From: Lucifuga dentata
Taxonomy: Eukaryota > Chordata > Actinopteri > Ophidiiformes > Bythitidae
Assembly: GCA_014773175.1 (NCBI GenBank)
Contig: VXCM01000959.1
Span: 128,796 to 192,795, forward strand
Reading direction: 5' to 3'
DNA length: 64,000 nucleotides
The notes beneath the pieces are model-generated. The model did not search any database. It saw only the letters and a list, made by a program, of their open reading frames with translations, and was not told the DNA's origin. The stretch's first letter is position 1; every line of letters begins with the position of its first letter. Shown piece by piece: positions 1 to 13,198 of this stretch. A program made the translations under genes and the position numbers.

Positions 1-453
1 ATCCGCATTACATTTTCACACTCATTTGGATCAGTAGGTGGCTCCATGAATTTGAAAAATGATTTCTTAACATTATGAGACAGGCCACACTTTTATATTT
101 GTGTTAATTCCTTTAAAAGAGGCATATGAATTATCAGCAGGTGTAATTAGGTCCAGATCTGCATAAATTTTAAAAGCTATGTTTCTTCAAATAATGAGTG
201 CAGTCCTATAGTTGTTTCTCCCTTTTTTCTACAGCCAGTATATTATTCATACCAAACAATTTTTTTGTTTAGGCTTTTTTCAGCCTTGGTTGAGGTATGC
301 ATGCTAATGAGTACCCTTCCAGTTAGTGCTGAATTTATATATATAGAATATATATATTCAGTATATGCAAGTATATATAAGAACTCAAAGCAGGAATGAT
401 TGCTTGTGTTGCCTGTGTGTATGTGCACACGTGTATTTACATGTGCATGAGTG

Positions 454-460
<7 letters not shown>

Positions 461-501
<41 letters not shown>
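461..501. repeat. (GA)n microsatellite
   Basis: About 20 uninterrupted GA units. It sits in the filip1 intron. Confidence 0.95.
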
Positions 502-503
<2 letters not shown>

Positions 504-1309
504 TATAATATATATAGCCTATCATCTGCAGAACAGACCCGAGGTCAGTTATATGCTGCATTTCATAAACTGTCAAAACTTCAAACAGTTCGTTTGCAGC
601 AGCGACCCAGTAGAGACACAGACTGTCTCTCCTCCTTTAACTTTTACTGAGAGACACAGGAAACAGACCACGAAGCTAAATCACTGTCATGACAGTTGAG
701 CTGCCATCACACACAGTGGGAATTTGGCTGTGAAACAGGGAGCATATCTCAGCTGTACTCTTTTGGCTGATTTCTGACACAGGAGAAACAAAATGGCTTG
801 TTTTATGATTTTGCAAATAAAGAAATTTAAAAGAATCTTCAAGCAAAGTTCAAAATGAACGTGTGTGCAAACCACAATTTTTGACATTCTTGTGGGTGAA
901 GACATGTGTTCAGGTGTTTTGTTTGAGTGACACTCAACTGAGGTTGACCCCAAAACATACCTAACCTGAAGCAAAATGTTTGCATGTATGAGTACAGAGG
1001 AGAGACAAAGTAAGAGAAGTGGTTGGATATGTAGGTACAGTAGACGAAGGCCTTTAGGCACTTGTACATTTAGACACTATGTAGGACTGAACTTACACTA
1101 TAGGCAGATCAGTAAAATCCAAACCTGAGATTCAGACACTGGGAACAATTAAATGTATGATTTATTTCCAACCATGTGGCGGAAATCACAACTGATCTGA
1201 CTGTACGTGATCCTAGGGTCACATGTACAAAAGAGGCAACCTCCTTCCTATGCCAGGCAGTTTCCAGCAGGTTGTTTGGCTCGCGCACAGGCTGTCCTCT
1301 ATCACCCCA

Positions 1310-1330
1310 CAGAGAGAGAGAGAGAGAGAN

Positions 1331-1380
<50 letters not shown>
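1310..1380. repeat. (AG)n microsatellite with an N
   Basis: About 35 AG units with one N at 1330. The N marks an unresolved base or closed gap, so the true array length is unknown. Confidence 0.95.
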
Positions 1381-1386
<6 letters not shown>

Positions 1387-4302
1387 GGCTGAGTTCTGCT
1401 AAATCTCACTCTCTCAGCACCTTCAGAGCCCACATTAGTCCAACTAATACCATAGAGGGATGCGAAACTGTCTACGAGCGCCATTAAACTCATGGCAGCA
1501 GAAGGAGGTGCCGAAACCAACTTCCTTTGCATGAACATCCTCATACACACTCAACACGTATAGACAAACACATACCATATCAGCCGTTATTTTTGACATC
1601 CACTGTTTCAGGTGAGATGGAAGCATATCATCATCTCCTCATCTTTGTCTGCCAGATCACCTACAGCCATCTGTGTGAGAGTGAAGAGAGAAAAGTCAAA
1701 GGGCCTAAACGCCAAAAACGCCATAGGAATGCAAAAGATTGGCACCAAACAAGTTGCTTCTGACTGGTTGCCATCAGCAATTAACACCCTCTCAGACAAC
1801 ACGGCAATTTATATGTCAAGAGGTTTAAATATTAAAGTGGCACGGTGGTATGTGCAACAATTAACCAAAGAAACATCTCCCATTCCTGAAGGGTGTTTCA
1901 AAGAGTGTAAGGTCACGCACACAAAATAGGAATGTAAAACAGCAGCAGATCTCCAGGTGATCGGTGTCATTATATTGAAACTGAAAAGTCATTTTTAAAT
2001 GTGTACGACGATTATGGTTTCCTTAAAGTAGTCCACATCTTCTGATTTCTTTCTTTTAACACCACATTAATATTATGTACTGCACACTATCGCTGTGACT
2101 CTCTTGCTTAACACTTAATGCTTTTTCTCTGTCAAGAGAGCTCATTACTGTATAGCACGATGTTTTGACAGTTTTATGGCAGCTCATGTCTTCTTCAATC
2201 CTCAGCCCCTTGTCACAGATGGGCTGCAGTGCCTCTGAGCAAATTCCCCAAAAAACATGGGATGAAATGTTGTTCCATGATGAAAATGTGAATGTAAGCT
2301 CGCAGATTGCACCTGTGTATTTGCTTAGTGGTTTTCTGTATCGCATTCACTATTTTAGTGGCATAAGAACTTGAAACCCTAATTCTAATTTCTTTACTCA
2401 ACCTAAAATGCATTAGGAAAAAAAACTATATTGAAATGCATGAATTAAGTATAAAAGTAAATTGAAACTTTCTTCAGAATATTTCTTCCTTGTTTCTTTT
2501 ATTTTGCATCTAAATATGCAGAAAATCAGGGTGTCATGTCTTATTAAATAATGACCTTCACCAGTATTTCATAAAAGACATCCAGTTATTTCTTCTTAGA
2601 TGCTCCTTGGCCACAGCTTTGCCTTAAATATAAAGGTCAAGACTAAACTATAGTACATGACTTGATGACTGACTGATGCCAATTACCACTGACATCATCA
2701 TTTTGACCTTCATGTGAAAGTAATTTAAGAGCTCAAATTCCTGTGGTGTCAATTATGTTTGACTGTAGTTTATATGAATTTGAAGAGCTTCATTCTGTGA
2801 TCTGGTTGGTTCCTTTTGCACAGTAGCCAACCACACTGATCCTATTTGGCAATGAAGGTTGCTGGTAATATGAGTGAGATTATGGCTTCCTGTCTGTGGA
2901 GGCAATTTCCTCCGCACTTTGGAAAGTAGAAATATAATGCTCGATTTGGGTCAAACTACGTCAAACTCCTTTTTCTGAGACAGTATTTCTCTGAAAGATG
3001 TCAAACAGTATATCATCATCACGCTGCAAGCAAGGTCTTATTATGAAATGTACTTTGTATACAAACCTGCTCGTAGTTGTTTCCCTCATGCACGTCATAT
3101 TTTATGAAAACATGAAAATTGGGGGGAGTTTTGCAGAACACTCCTCCTTTGGCAAGGGCCCACCCTTTTCACAGAGTCCAAAGCAGAGTTGCACACTCTC
3201 ATACAAACATTTCTGCTTTATATGGCTGAGGTGACATCATTCAGTGCAGGTCCAATGGTTCTCCACTGTATTTATTCAACTCACCTTTCATTGTCCTGAT
3301 GATATGCTTGGAATGTGACGGTGGACAGTCTGAGGAAAAGGAGGCCACTGCCAAATATCTTGCAGTCTCGGTGGATTTTGTAAAATAATGTGCTGCTTGT
3401 AGTGCATCTGCAGTGGGTAAGTTTCGAAGGCTTGTTTAGAACTTTTTGAGGTTCATTGCGTAACTATATTCACAATAATGAACAGGTGTTTAATAAACTT
3501 ATTGTGAGCCAGGTTGTTTAAGCTTTAGATGAAGGAGTTGTCTTGTGTTTCCATTGTCTGTAATAAATTTGGTTTCTTTTGCATTGCAAACATGTTGAGG
3601 TTGAATATTCTATTAGTATGCCTCTACAAGTGTGCAGGAAGGCAATGCAACTTTGCATTCAATCTTTGCATGCATTCTGTTGGAGCCTGAGATGAGAATG
3701 GGCATGAGCAGCATAGAAAGAAGCTAAGAGAAAAGGAGACCACTCGGTGAGGGGGCATTAGTTACACTTTCACTCAGTTTGTGTTCTTAATCTCTATATC
3801 ATCAGCAAGGATATAAATAGTAGTGTTTGACAGTTGTCGTTCAGAGCTTTGCCAGTTCTTCCACTAGGGAAGTAACTAGCAACTAAACAGACATAGTAGA
3901 GAATTTTATGTTTTTGTCTCTACTGTATAGCATACATGATGTCTTTCATTGCACAGTTTACTTTGTTGTTGTGTCTTGTTCTAGATTCCTGAAAGTGGAT
4001 GTTTGGAGTGTTTGATGAACTTTATAAACTGACGTGAAATTTTGATGGCAAAATGTAATTTTTGTGTGGTAAAATGTTGTATTATTGACTTGTAATAGTT
4101 TACTTGTATAGTTAAAAGTTTCTGATTTATTTATACAGTAGTTCATAATTTTTGTGAAATGCCTGCAGAAACTCAGGAATCTGACTCAAGATGACCAAAA
4201 GACAACTAAGATAAAACATCGTACCCATGACTACTAATAATCTATATTTCAAAGTTACATGGTAGCTTTAAAATTGTTCAAACAGCAAACTAATGCCCTG
4301 CT

Positions 4303-4331
4303 CCCCCCCCCCCCCCCNCCCCCCCCCCCCC
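4303..4331. repeat. poly-C tract with an N next to the filip1 acceptor
   Basis: Nearly pure C run with N at 4318, followed by ATTTTTAG and the exon. It stands where the polypyrimidine tract of the acceptor is expected. Open-frame calls that start at 4293 read through this intronic tract. Confidence 0.9.
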
Positions 4332-4339
4332 ATTTTTAG

Positions 4340-7300
4340 ACTGAAGAGGTTGCTTGAGAACGAGAAAGCTTACCAGGCACGAAAGGAGAAAGAGCATTCT
4401 AAACGCCTTGCCAAAGTGCGGGAGGAGCTGGTCAAGCTGAAATCTTTTGCCCTGATGCTGGTGAATGAGCGCCAACAGCACCTGGAGCAGATGGACCAAC
4501 AGAGCCAGTGGGTCCAGGAACTCAGCCATCAGCTACAGCAGAAGGAGCAGGCTCTGAGTGAAGTCAGCGAGCGTGCTAAAGAGGATGGACATAGGGTGGT
4601 GAGCCTGGAAGCTGAGCTTAAGGAGAAAACAGCCAAGTTTGCCCAACAGCATGAGGAGATGACTGCTAAGCTGGCCAGTCAGGAGTTCCACAACCGACAA
4701 CTTAATGCCAAACTTTTAGGGATTACTCATAAAGTGGAGGAGCTAGAGGAGAGCAACAGAGCCTTGAGGAAATCTGAGGAAGAACTGCAGGAGCTGAGAG
4801 AGAAAATCAGCAAAGGGGAGTGTGACAATTCAAACTTAATTGCTGAGTTGGAGAACCTGAGGAAGCGGGTGCTAGAGATGGAGGGAAAGGATGAGGAGAT
4901 AACAAAGACTGAAAATCAGTGTAAAGATCTAAGAAAGAGGTTGCAAGAGGAGGATAGTAAAAGTAAAGACCTCAGGCTGGAGGTAGAGAAACTCCACAAA
5001 AGAATGATGGAACTTGAAAAACTTGAGGAGGCTTTCATTGTCAGCAAGACTGAGTGCACACAGTTACACAGTGCTCTGGAGAAAGAGAATGGCCTGACCA
5101 AAGAGCTGTCAGATGAAGTTGTAGCTCTCAGGATCCGTATGAAGGAGCTTGAGTCTTCTGAACTAAGATTAGAAAAGTCTGAGCTGAGCCTTAAGGATGA
5201 CTTGAGCAAGCTGAAGACACTGACTGTTGCTTTGATGGATGAACGAAAGACCCTGATGGAAAGAATGAAGTCAGATGAGAAGAAAAAGGAAGAGCTGAGT
5301 AAGCTGGTCAAAGCTGAGCAGAGTAAGGTTATGGAAGTGACCGAGAGATTGATCGAGGAAAGCAAAAAGCTCTTGAAGTTGAAATCAGAGATGGAAACCA
5401 AAGTAGAGACTCTAAGCATTGAAAAGGGAGAGCTAAGCACAAAGTTATCTGCTGAAATGGATAAAAGCAAGGATCTTACTTCTAAAGTTGGCCAAATGAA
5501 AAAGAGGCTAGATGGGTTGGAGCAAGCAGAAAAGCTATCAATGAAGAATTCAGTGAAAGGTGAACTGGGAAGATTGTCTGACCCTGCTAAACGAGAGGAT
5601 AATAAAGTGAAGGAACTGACCTTTGAAATTGAATGCCTTAAAAATCGTCTCAAACAACTTGAAGTGGTAGAGGGAGATTTAATAAAGACAGAGGATCAGT
5701 ATGACTTGTTAGAGAAAAGGTTCTTAACTGAACAAGACAAGGCCAACATTCTTTCCCAGCAGGTGGAGGAAATGAGGAGTCAGATAGCACAGAACAAAGC
5801 AATTGAGAAAGGAGAGGAGGAAAACCAGGAGGAAGACCTCCAACAACGATGCAAGAGAGAGGAGGCCAAAACCAGGGAACTACAGGCTGATGTTGTGGCC
5901 CTTAAGGAGAAGATCCATGAACTGATGCATAAAGAAGATCAACTTTCTCAGCTGCAAGTAGATTACTCTGTCCTACAGCAGAGGTTCTTAGAAGAGGAGG
6001 AGAAATCCAAGAACATGAGCACGGAAGTTTTTCACCTCACCAAAGAGTTGGAGATAACAAAGCGTCACAGTCGAGCACTACGGCCCAGCTTAAATGGGAG
6101 GAGAATGGTGGATGTTGCTGTTACATCCACCGGCGTACAGACAGAGGTATCACCTGTTGGGACAGGAGAGGAGGACACCCCAGCTGTGTTTATCAGGAAG
6201 TCTGTTCAAGAAGAGAATCACATCATGAACAACCTCAGACAGAAGTGCCTGAAGAAGCCAGCAGAGAAAAATGGTGCTATTGAGCGTTGCCCTTCATCTA
6301 CCACTGACATAGGTTTCAAGAAATCCTGGATTCCCTGGATGAGGAAGAAGGACAATGCTCCTCAAGAGACCAATCTGGAAAAGCCATTACATATTAATGG
6401 AGATCATATGCCCTCTGAATTGACCATGTCTCAAAAGCAAGGACAGCCTTTACACATCCGAGTAACACCAAACCACCAAAACAACATAGCTACGCTGGAG
6501 ATTAGCAGTCCCACTGCTGCTGATATTTTCTCTAGCTCAGCTCCTCTCAGCCCCAACCCATCTCACCCTAAACCCAAAATCACAATCATTCCCACCCACC
6601 CTGCTGCCACCCAGAGGGCAAGGTCCAGCACTGGACCTCAGGGTCCTGAAAGAGCCAAGTCTCCAGTCAGTATCACAACTATATCCAGAGCCAAGTCTCC
6701 GGAAAGCAGTCGAGCATCCTGCTCGGCCTCCAGAAGGCCGTTGTCCCCTGTCTCTATTATGACAGTCAGCACTGCTGTAGTGCCAGAAGCATCTTCCTCT
6801 CCAGAGCCTCAAGAGATGACAATGGGTCGAGCCGTGTTCAGGGTTACCCCTGAGAAACAGATGGTCCCAGTCCCCATACGGAAATGCCACAACAACACTA
6901 GCATCATCACCACCACTGATGATAACAAGATCCACATTCATCTAGGCAACAGTAGCCACCCGAAGATGGTCGTCAGGCCAGTGGCTTCTGTAACAGAGAA
7001 CAAGGAGATGACTTTATCAACTGGGACAGTTCTGCGCTCTCCTCGCCAAATCACCACCACTGCCTGCAGGAGCACGCAGAGTAAAGTGATGAGTAGTATC
7101 ACCATTACTCCTGTTACATCCACCACTTCCAGAACCACACAAAGCATGGTAAGTTGTGCTCAAGCTGTATCAAGGCTTTTTTTAAATTTTTTATTTTTAA
7201 AACTTAGATTTTTCCAGTGAAGAGTATTTATGAAAACACTGGGGGTGACTCATTGATAGAGAGGGAGGTGAACACTGGTTTACTTTATAGTATTTCTGAT

Positions 7301-8114
7301 TACTTTATACCTTATTCTGTTTACTTTCTAAATTTCTCTGTTACACGTACATGTGATATAAGGCAAAGTATAAGTTAAGAGACAATTTAATTTTACACTG
7401 CGAGTAAGCAATGGGTAAAACAGCACTGTGGTGGTGTTTCGGCGAACCTTATAATACGCTCTTTGTGGCTCAGATGATAGCGTGACAGGAATGGCTTTCT
7501 GAACAGGCACCAGAACTAATCATGTGGCATCTTGCCATTCTGATGCAGCCATGCTGTAATTTATACTTGTTATACAGTATTTACTTTCACAAACAGCTAC
7601 ACACAGCTCAGTACCTCTTTGCTGACACAAAACAGCCTTTTGCCATTACAGCACACTGAAACCTAGCATGGGTAAGCACTCACCTGCTGGGGCTGAAGTG
7701 AAAGAATGATTAAATATTTACATTTTTCATTCACACGGTTTCTTTAATGCATATGATATGAACGTTGTTTACAGTTTCAGAATTCTCCATTCCTGTAATG
7801 GGTTTTGCCCTATTTCCATTGTTTATTCCTTACATTCCCCTCAAGTGTGTTTCCCTCTTCATTCTCCTGCCTGAACAACTATACTCTCTCTTTTCATTAT
7901 CCAACAGATTGGGAACGACGCCCAGCCACCTCGCACAGGGCTGACCCGCATCCCAATGTCCAAGAGCTTGAAGACGGGAAAGACTGTGCTGGGATCCCTG
8001 GGGATCTCAGGTGGAGTGAGGCTGGAGTCACGAGCAGAGAGTCAGTCTATGAGGATAGAAATTAAGAAAACTACAGTAAATGGTAATGCATTTCAAAATG
8101 GAGGAAAATGTTGA
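4340..8114 (+). CDS. filip1: Filamin-A-interacting protein 1, 3' part (two coding exons)
   Basis: Coding exons are 4340-7148 (936 codons after one base of a split codon) and 7908-8114 (68 codons plus TGA). Family knowledge: FILIP1 binds filamin A, promotes its turnover and so controls actin-dependent cell migration; it is cytoplasmic. Seen: the first two thirds of the large exon are coiled coil, rich in E, K, L and R heptads, starting near LKRLLENEKAYQARKEKE. Conserved blocks follow at about 4420 (EELVKLKSFALML), 4860 (LRKRVLEMEGKDEEITKTE), 5940 (LSQLQVDYSVLQQRF), 6075 (RALRPSLNGRRMVDV) and 6325 (KSWIPWMRKKDN), then a Ser/Pro/Thr-rich tail with PERAKSP and SRAKSPESSR motifs. The last exon gives LTRIPMSKSLKTGKTV and AESQSMRIEIKK, typical of the FILIP1 C-terminus. 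Donor 7149 is GTAAGT and the acceptor ends at 7907; the junction is phase 0. The 5' exons are outside the window. FILIP1L is the alternative; gene order favours FILIP1. Confidence 0.93.
7149..7907 (+). other. filip1: last filip1 intron
   Basis: GTAAGT donor at 7149 and a pyrimidine-rich tract ending CCAACAG at 7907. No other exon seen inside. Confidence 0.85.
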
Positions 8115-8590
8115 TGGACAAAAACACAGCAATTAATCAGAATGGACAGAAGGTGCTCAGACACCACGCTAATTAGATACCGATACAATGGTGCTACAGA
8201 GAGATCATGAGCTGTGATCTGTGTATAACTCATTAAAAGACACAATGGAATTTCAAACTAATTAAAATTAGTAGTTAATTTTAATTGTTACAAAGCCTTT
8301 ACTTATTTATCTCATATAAATGTCTACCATTTTGACAGAAACATATTCTTTGTATAACAGTGTGCATTATAATTTGGGATGTGGGTTAAATATTATGTCA
8401 AACTGTTCTGCTACTAATTGCTTCTTGCCTTGAGTGGCTGTTTCTTTCTCATATAATGACTGTTGATATATTTGTAAAGAATTTGGCTATTATAGGTCAA
8501 AACATTTGTTTTCATGTAAATGATGTCTTTTTCCTGTGAAGAATTTGTACTGAAATGTATTTTAAATAAATCTGGTTTTTAAAAATGAAT
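8115..8590 (+). other. filip1: filip1 3' UTR with polyadenylation signal
   Basis: AT-rich sequence after the TGA. AATAAA at 8565-8570, followed by T-rich sequence, is the best candidate for the transcript end. The exact cleavage site is not visible. Confidence 0.65.
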
Positions 8591-9479
8591 GAGATGCTCA
8601 TTTAAGATGGAAATTAAGTGACACAAACATGCATAGCATTTAAAAAGGATTGTTTTCATCTTTGCAAGTTGGTAGGATCCAATGCATATGATTGTTTCAG
8701 TTATTTCATCACATGGGACTACTGCCTTGAAGCTACGGCTCAGCTAACTAATTATATTAATTATCTGTGGCATGTCTTGTCATTGGCTTGGAATTTTAGA
8801 TTGTTTTATGTTTAAACTCTGTTATCAATCAGCATGGATCTCCTTGCCAACATCCCTCATGATTATGTACCATGGACCATGCGAGAAAGAGCTGTTTAGT
8901 GCTCTACTGATAAAATAAAATAGAAATAGAATGTAAAAGACAGAATTCAGTAATAGGAACTGTAAATACAGTCACACAGATAATCAGAAACTAAACAAAT
9001 CATTGAAAAAGAAAAAGATAAGTAAATAAATGTACAGACAATAAAAAATACTTCAAACTGGGACAATTCTGTGCATCAGTTCAATAGTATGGAGATTTTG
9101 TGGCTATATAAAGCTTAAACATTCCAAATGATAGCAGGGTTCTAAAGCAATGGTAACAAACTAGGGGCTTTAAAGAATTTACACTTGTGATTATAAAAGT
9201 TTTCCATTAAAATAAAAGTTGGTGATACAGTTGTGTCGTATAATCATACAAGGCATTAATGAAAGTAAAAATAGAAGCAAAATTCTCGCCAAAACTCAAT
9301 ATCAAATGTTCCAATGAGATAAATATGAAGAATGATTTATTTTTATAGATCACAGAATGCGCAAAGATCTGCAATGTCCACATATTTGTCATTAACAAAA
9401 TGCCTGATAGAGTTCAGCTTTCATATTTATTTTTTTCCAAAACTATTGCGCTTATTATAGAAAATGTTAGAAAGGGGCG
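8591..9479. other. intergenic, nothing recognised
   Basis: AT-rich sequence between the filip1 end and the tmem30a promoter. Short open frames on both strands have no recognisable features. Confidence 0.7.
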
Positions 9480-9762
9480 TGTTCATCTCGATAAGGCAAT
9501 GATTACGTAACGTACGTAACCACGTTCTATTGGCCCGGAAGCTTCCTGCTTCTTCCTCTCGGATGAGCTAAACTAGACATGTATAAATCAATACTTCAGT
9601 GATTGAATACTAAGATCAGACAGAAGGGAAAATACATCCACTTCTTCTTTATCGTTACCCTTTGATTTAACGTTTTGTCTTTTTGTTTGGCGTGTGGGTC
9701 TTGGCAAAGAAGAGACGGCTGTCAACTAAAGTAGCTTATTTTGCTCGAAGCGGATTGCAGCC
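9480..9762 (+). promoter_or_regulatory. tmem30a: tmem30a promoter and 5' UTR (candidate)
   Basis: The base composition becomes more GC-rich just before the start codon. Visible candidate sites are a CRE-like TTACGTAAC near 9503, an inverted CCAAT box (ATTGG) near 9529, and ETS-like CCGGAAG and CTTCCT motifs at 9535-9560. There is no convincing TATA box, as expected for a housekeeping gene. The start site is not determined, and the motif assignments are inference. Confidence 0.5.
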
Positions 9763-12700
9763 ATGATGGCGTCAAGCTACAACGCTAAGGAAGAGGACGG
9801 ACACCATTCGAATGCTGCGAATCATGGTGGTGCCGGGGCTGTGAAGAGCAAAAAGCCGGACAACACTGCGTTTAAGCAGCAGAGACTGCCAGCCTGGCAG
9901 CCCATCCTCACGGCTGGCACCGTGCTGCCTGCGTTTTTCGTGATCGGTCTCATCTTCATCCCCATCGGAATCGGCCTGTTTGTCTCGTCGAACAACATCA
10001 AAGAGTTCGAGGTAACGAAAAAGTTAAGATTAAAAGTGTCAGTTAATATTAAATTTAACAATCCTTTCCTATTTTTAACATTAAAACCAAATCTCACCAG
10101 ACAGTATTACGTTCTATGCTGGTTTTCGTCTGTGCATAGGACGTACGCCAAACTCAGTTAAAAGTCTGACAATTAAAGAGTTTTGCTTAAAATCAAAAAT
10201 ACATGCACCAACACATACAACTGTAGAATTTTCTGAAATTTTGTAAGCCAGTCTTCAATTCGGCATACATATAATCTGACATCGAGCAGAAAACATTTAT
10301 TTCAGTAAGACTTCAACCATAAGATTTGGTTGTATTTTTCCCCATTCACCTTCCTGTACAGCCACACTATCACGTAACTACAGAGGGCAGCAGCAAGCTT
10401 CTTAACCTGGTCGAAAAGGTAGATTTTACTAAACAGTTGCCCCTTTCTTGAATATTTAATGAAGATGAATACAAGCAAGACGAGAATAAATAAGCCGTAT
10501 CTTAATAACTGTCATATTTCTGAATAGTTTAGGCTTGTTTATAAGGGTTTTTGGCTAACTAAGACCTTCCTCATTTTCAGGTTGATTACACAGGTACTGA
10601 CATATCAAGTCCATGCTACAGTTGTGCCCAGAACTTCAGCTGGAACAGCACAACACAGTGTGTCTGCTCTGTGAACTTCACGCTGGAACAGCCTTTTGAG
10701 GTAAGCTAACCTTCTGAAGCTGCTTTCGAACAATATGCAACCAATGAATAATACATGATTTCAGCTCCAAACTGCAAGTGATGCATGGAGAGTACTGGAT
10801 AAAAAAAAAACTGCACTGCCCATTAAGGCTTATTTCTGTCCATGGAGAAGGACACTCAAGGTCTGGTTTGAGCTTTATTACCATTGATTATTCCAGTTTT
10901 AGAACATCCATTTAGCCATGCAGTCCAGGAACATCTTCAGAAGGCTGTTAATGGTTATCTATAAAAGCCCTTTGTCTGACGTGTACCTTACTCATGGGTT
11001 TCATCTCAAAATTTCAGCATTTCTCAGATGAATATCCATTATTACAGCATAGGTTTGGTTGATAATTTAACATAATTAAATTACTAGCAATTTTTAATCG
11101 AAGCTGGAATAACCTGCGATAAAACAACCTGTGCACCTTTAGGTAAGTCATATTTGGTACATAGAGTCTGCCATTACACTCTATTGAAGTCAAATGTTGA
11201 TTTAGTTCTGTGTATGAGGAATATATCTTACACCATCTCTCCTCTTCTGCAGAGCAATGTCTTCATGTACTATGGCTTATCCAACTTCTATCAGAACCAC
11301 AGACGCTATGTGAAATCCAGGGATGACAGCCAGTTGAATGGTGATCGCTCAGCTTTGAAGGTATAATACTGGAAATGTGCTTTTATATTATGCAGAGAAT
11401 TCAGTAAATGTCTCTTGCACCAGTTTAACACTGTTTGCTATCTATAGAGCCCGAGCAAGGAATGTGAGCCGTACCGTACGAGTGAAGGCCTGCCCATTGC
11501 TCCATGTGGGGCCATAGCTAACAGCCTTTTCAATGGTAAGATAAATATAGTAAATGGCTTTATATTTTAATCTGCAGCAGTGTGAGGGATATTTCCACTG
11601 TCATGGTCAGCTGTCACCATTTAAAACTCCTGCTTCTAAAGTCCTGTATGTAAGCCTGAGTTAATAATTTGCAGTATAATTTCGGTGTAGTTATTGTGAG
11701 TAATATTTCTCTGTTTACAGACACTTTGGAGTTGTATTATATTGATTCCAATTCTACCAGAAATCCAATTCCTCTTACAAAAAAGGGAATTGCATGGTGG
11801 ACAGACAAACATGTCAAGTTCAGGAATCCTGACGGAACCAACAACAACCTTACTTTAGCATTCCAAGGTAATTTTTAATCAAACTGTACACAGGACTCCT
11901 CAGCCTTTTTCTAGCTGAGTGGCAGTGACTAGCTTGATCTTGTTTCATGTTTTCTTAGGCACATCCAAGCCAGTCAACTGGAGGAAACCAGTGTATGAGT
12001 TAGACCCATCAGAACCTGAAAACAATGGCTTTATCAACGAGGATTTCATTGTGTGGATGCGCACAGCTGCTCTGCCCACCTTCCGCAAGCTCTATCGTAT
12101 TATCCAGAAGAAGTCTAGCATGACCCCCACTCTGCCCAGCGGAAAATACGTCTTGGATATCACTTACAGTATCCTTTTAATTCCAGCCACAAACAGTGTT
12201 GTGGTATTGGGTGAAGGGCTGGTTTGCTGGTGCAAGTTAATGAATTTTACTGCTGATTTTAAATCATTGATAAAGCTGCAGTAGTGTGAAGTTATTATGC
12301 AAAAACTTAGTTAAATACAAAATAATAAATACAACAACTTTGGCCCCATATTTGGCCTGTGTTGTCCTCTTAGGTTGGGTGTCTATGACGATGGACCATA
12401 TCTAGAAAGATTAATATGACAATCATTGTGATATTTGTATGCTATAGTTTTCTAAAAACCCAAACTCTACAGAAATAAAGTGAAGATATGTGGACTGCAA
12501 CCAGTCACATGACATTTGTAAGCCCTGAAAAGTAAGAGTGTACTAGGCTACTTAACATGTGCATTCTGAAGCAAGTGTAGTCCTTGTTTTTAGTCATAAT
12601 CTGATCATTCGGCACACTACATTTGGTTTTGTTTGCCAGACCTTGTGTAGTTTGGTATCAAGCGATGAAAGACTAGCCATGATGATGAATATGAGCATGT

Positions 12701-13198
12701 AGTTTATGATCGCAGATTATCCCATATCTGAGGTTCAGTTATAGTACTAAGAAGGTACCTCTTGCTGCCATTTACAGATGCAAACATAAATCTGCTAGAG
12801 CAGTTTAAGTTTTTTTTTTTTTTTTGCAGTCTTCTGTAAAGGTGATCTCAGTCATTGGGAAACTGCTTAAAACTTTTTAGTGCCATTTTAATGCCATTTT
12901 CTTTGTAATTAGGGTGTAGTTTTTATTAAATATATTTTATAAATAGAGTATTTATAACTCTTAAAGAAAACTGCAACCATTTTCACTTAACCGTATGTAA
13001 TCAGATTACCCTGTGCGCAGCTTTGACGGTCGGAAGCGCATGATCCTGAGCACCATCTCCTGGATGGGCGGGAAGAACCCCTTCCTGGGCATCGCTTACA
13101 TCACTGTGGGCTCAGTCTGCTTTTTCCTGGGCGTCGTTCTGCTCATCATCCACCACAAATACGACACCCGCAACAACAGCGCAGATATTCCTAACTAA
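9763..13198 (+). CDS. tmem30a: Cell cycle control protein 50A, P4-ATPase flippase beta subunit
   Basis: Seven coding exons: 9763-10011, 10581-10700, 11253-11360, 11448-11535, 11721-11867, 11959-12168, 13005-13198. They join in frame to 371 codons (human protein about 361). Family knowledge: CDC50A pairs with P4-ATPases (ATP8A, ATP11), is needed for their exit from the ER and for flipping phosphatidylserine and phosphatidylethanolamine to the cytosolic leaflet. Seen: cytosolic N-terminus, first membrane span about residues 53-74 ([20 protein letters not shown]), a long extracytosolic loop with Cys pairs and N-glycosylation sites (NFS, NST, NFT), and the second span about 334-356. Hallmark blocks include [48 protein letters not shown] and [20 protein letters not shown]. 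All introns have GT-AG ends. The first in-frame ATG of exon 1 is used; ATGATG gives Met-Met, so the second Met is also possible. Exon 2 is a few residues longer than human and carries an extra glycosylation sequon. The a/b fish duplicate cannot be assigned. Confidence 0.97.
10012..10580 (+). other. tmem30a: tmem30a intron 1
   Basis: GTAACG donor at 10012 and TTTTCAG acceptor ending at 10580. It contains AGAGGGCAGCAG near 10381, a weak match to the CTCF core. No other feature seen. Confidence 0.8.
12169..13004 (+). other. tmem30a: tmem30a intron 6
   Basis: Donor GTATCC at 12169 and acceptor AATCAG ending at 13004. The split codon A|AT restores the conserved Asn in ITYNYPV. It contains a short poly-T tract near 12810 and nothing else recognisable. 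Confidence 0.8.

Larger units (their letters stand above)
1..4339 (+). other. filip1: filip1 intron upstream of the large exon
   Basis: I see no coding exon here. The open frames are short, lack homology I can recognise and overlap simple repeats. The filip1 exons for the N-terminal part (the cortactin-binding-like domain in known FILIP1 proteins) must lie left of the window. The stretch holds two (GA)n arrays and ends in a C-run with an N just before the acceptor at 4338-4339. Intron identity is inferred from the acceptor at its right end. Confidence 0.7.

Noticed and set aside
461..501. Repeats considered as a CRISPR array or regulatory array
   Set aside because: Plain dinucleotide microsatellite in a vertebrate intron; no spacers.
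687..1061. 124-codon minus-strand frame
   Set aside because: In the filip1 intron; no recognisable motif, and the composition looks like AT-rich intron.
1612..1929. 105-codon plus-strand frame
   Set aside because: No recognisable domain, no splice context consistent with filip1, and not similar to any FILIP1 N-terminal sequence I know.
4293..4339. Start of the long plus-strand frame (MPCSPPPP-like)
   Set aside because: It lies in the poly-C tract and intron before the TTTTTAG acceptor; the protein homology begins only after 4340.
4916..5653. 245-codon open frame on the minus strand
   Set aside because: It is the antisense shadow of the filip1 coiled coil; the Ser/Leu-rich translation simply mirrors Glu/Lys-rich codons on the plus strand.
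6537..6941. 134-codon minus-strand frame
   Set aside because: Antisense of the filip1 Ser/Pro-rich tail; no family resemblance.
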